From: an uncultured Collinsella sp.
Lineage (GTDB): Bacteria; Actinomycetota; Coriobacteriia; Coriobacteriales; Coriobacteriaceae
DNA: 13,102 nucleotides
Assembly: GCA_902490095.1 (NCBI GenBank)
Contig: CABUCQ010000049.1
Location: forward strand, 1 to 13,102
Direction: 5' to 3'
In this document: piece after piece, positions 12,778-13,102 of the stretch
Numbering within the stretch: position 1 is the first letter of the stretch
How the letters are laid out: each line of letters begins with the position of its first letter
The notes under the pieces: model-generated
What the model saw: the letters and a program-made list of their open reading frames with translations, nothing else
Told to the model about the DNA's origin: nothing
The model's database searches: none
Position numbers and translations under genes: made by a program

Positions 12778-12793
12778 ACGAACTACCGTTCGT
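12778..12793. promoter_or_regulatory. Putative LexA (SOS) operator upstream of rarA
   Basis: The sequence ACGAAC-TACC-GTTCGT is a perfect inverted repeat with 6-bp arms and a 4-base centre. It contains the CGAAC-N4-GTTCG core of Gram-positive LexA boxes (Bacillus CGAACRNRYGTTYG-type, mycobacterial TCGAAC-N4-GTTCGA). It overlaps the stop codon of the preceding gene and covers the -35 position of the rarA promoter, where a repressor would block transcription. I saw no second copy in the window. Confidence 0.65.
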
Positions 12794-13102
12794 TAATATA
12801 GGTACGTTGCGGAAACTTCAATCCCGGGAACAACTTACTCGTGAGCTCGCAGAAGTAGCCATCCGTCATGCTCGAAATGTAATCCACTACGGTCTGATCT
12901 TTATCGTCCTGCCAGGCATAGGCGCGATCGTAGTAGGAAAGCTGCTGCTCGATGCGAGAAATGTGGTGCTTAAAGATGTACGAGGACTCGTCACCACAGT
13001 TTAGATCCCGCAGGCAACGGTCGTAGAGCTTTACGAACGCCTCGCGCAGCTCCGCCTCGGAATCGCCTTCGATACCACCCTTGCTATAGATCTTCTCGTA
13101 GT
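12783..13102 (-). CDS. dGTPase-like HD-domain dNTP triphosphohydrolase, C-terminal part
   Basis: An open frame of 105 codons runs in from the right edge and stops with TAG at 12783-12785; the start and the HD metal-binding motifs lie outside the window. The visible part contains TVVDYISSMTDGYFCEL (70-86) followed by LFPGLKFP. The pattern V-x-D-Y-I-x-x-M-T-D-x-Y is characteristic of the C-terminal domain of deoxyguanosinetriphosphate triphosphohydrolase-like proteins, which hydrolyse dNTPs to nucleosides and triphosphate and so influence dNTP pools. Its stop lies inside the SOS-like box of rarA, about 60 bases before the rarA ATG. No terminator is seen between them, so read-through into rarA is possible. 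The identification rests on this C-terminal signature alone. Confidence 0.75.
   Translation of the reverse strand, partial: YEKIYSKGGIEGDSEAELREAFVKLYDRCLRDLNCGDESSYIFKHHISRIEQQLSYYDRAYAWQDDKDQTVVDYISSMTDGYFCELTSKLFPGLKFPQRTYINER

Overview
The window is a gene-dense stretch of a high-GC bacterial chromosome in which every convincing gene lies on the minus strand and is read right to left. Gene content and order suggest an actinobacterium of the class Coriobacteriia, most likely Collinsella-like. This is inferred from recalled gene order and protein style, not from a database search. No tRNA, rRNA, insertion sequence, phage gene or CRISPR array was found, and no gene-free stretch exceeds 300 bases.

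Layout in the direction of transcription. (1) 13102-12783: C-terminal end of a dGTPase-like HD phosphohydrolase. (2) 12722-11373: rarA/mgsA, a AAA+ replication-repair ATPase, with a LexA-like palindrome (12778-12793) over the probable -35 region of its promoter. (3) 11272-8116: a tightly packed four-gene unit made of a membrane-anchored DUF948-like coiled-coil protein, a small RsbW-like anti-sigma protein, a SigB/SigF-type sigma factor and an AI-2E family transporter; it ends at an intrinsic terminator (8036-8065). (4) 7963-1335: a six-gene run of alaS, ruvX, mltG, yqeG, aroK and a divergent aroB-like gene, with overlaps or gaps of 1 to 17 bases. (5) 1202-72: an M24 (Xaa-Pro) metallopeptidase, closed by an intrinsic terminator (about 5-48).

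The genes combine housekeeping functions (alanyl-tRNA charging, rRNA processing or Holliday-junction nuclease activity, ending of peptidoglycan strands, fork rescue) with a stress-type sigma module. Three points stand out. The aroB-like protein has lost both zinc-binding histidines of dehydroquinate synthase, and aroE and aroC, which usually accompany aroK and aroB at this actinobacterial locus, are absent. The anti-sigma protein lacks the N-box asparagine and the glycine-rich box of GHKL kinases, so it may not work by the usual kinase partner switch. The rarA promoter carries a near-perfect SOS-type operator.
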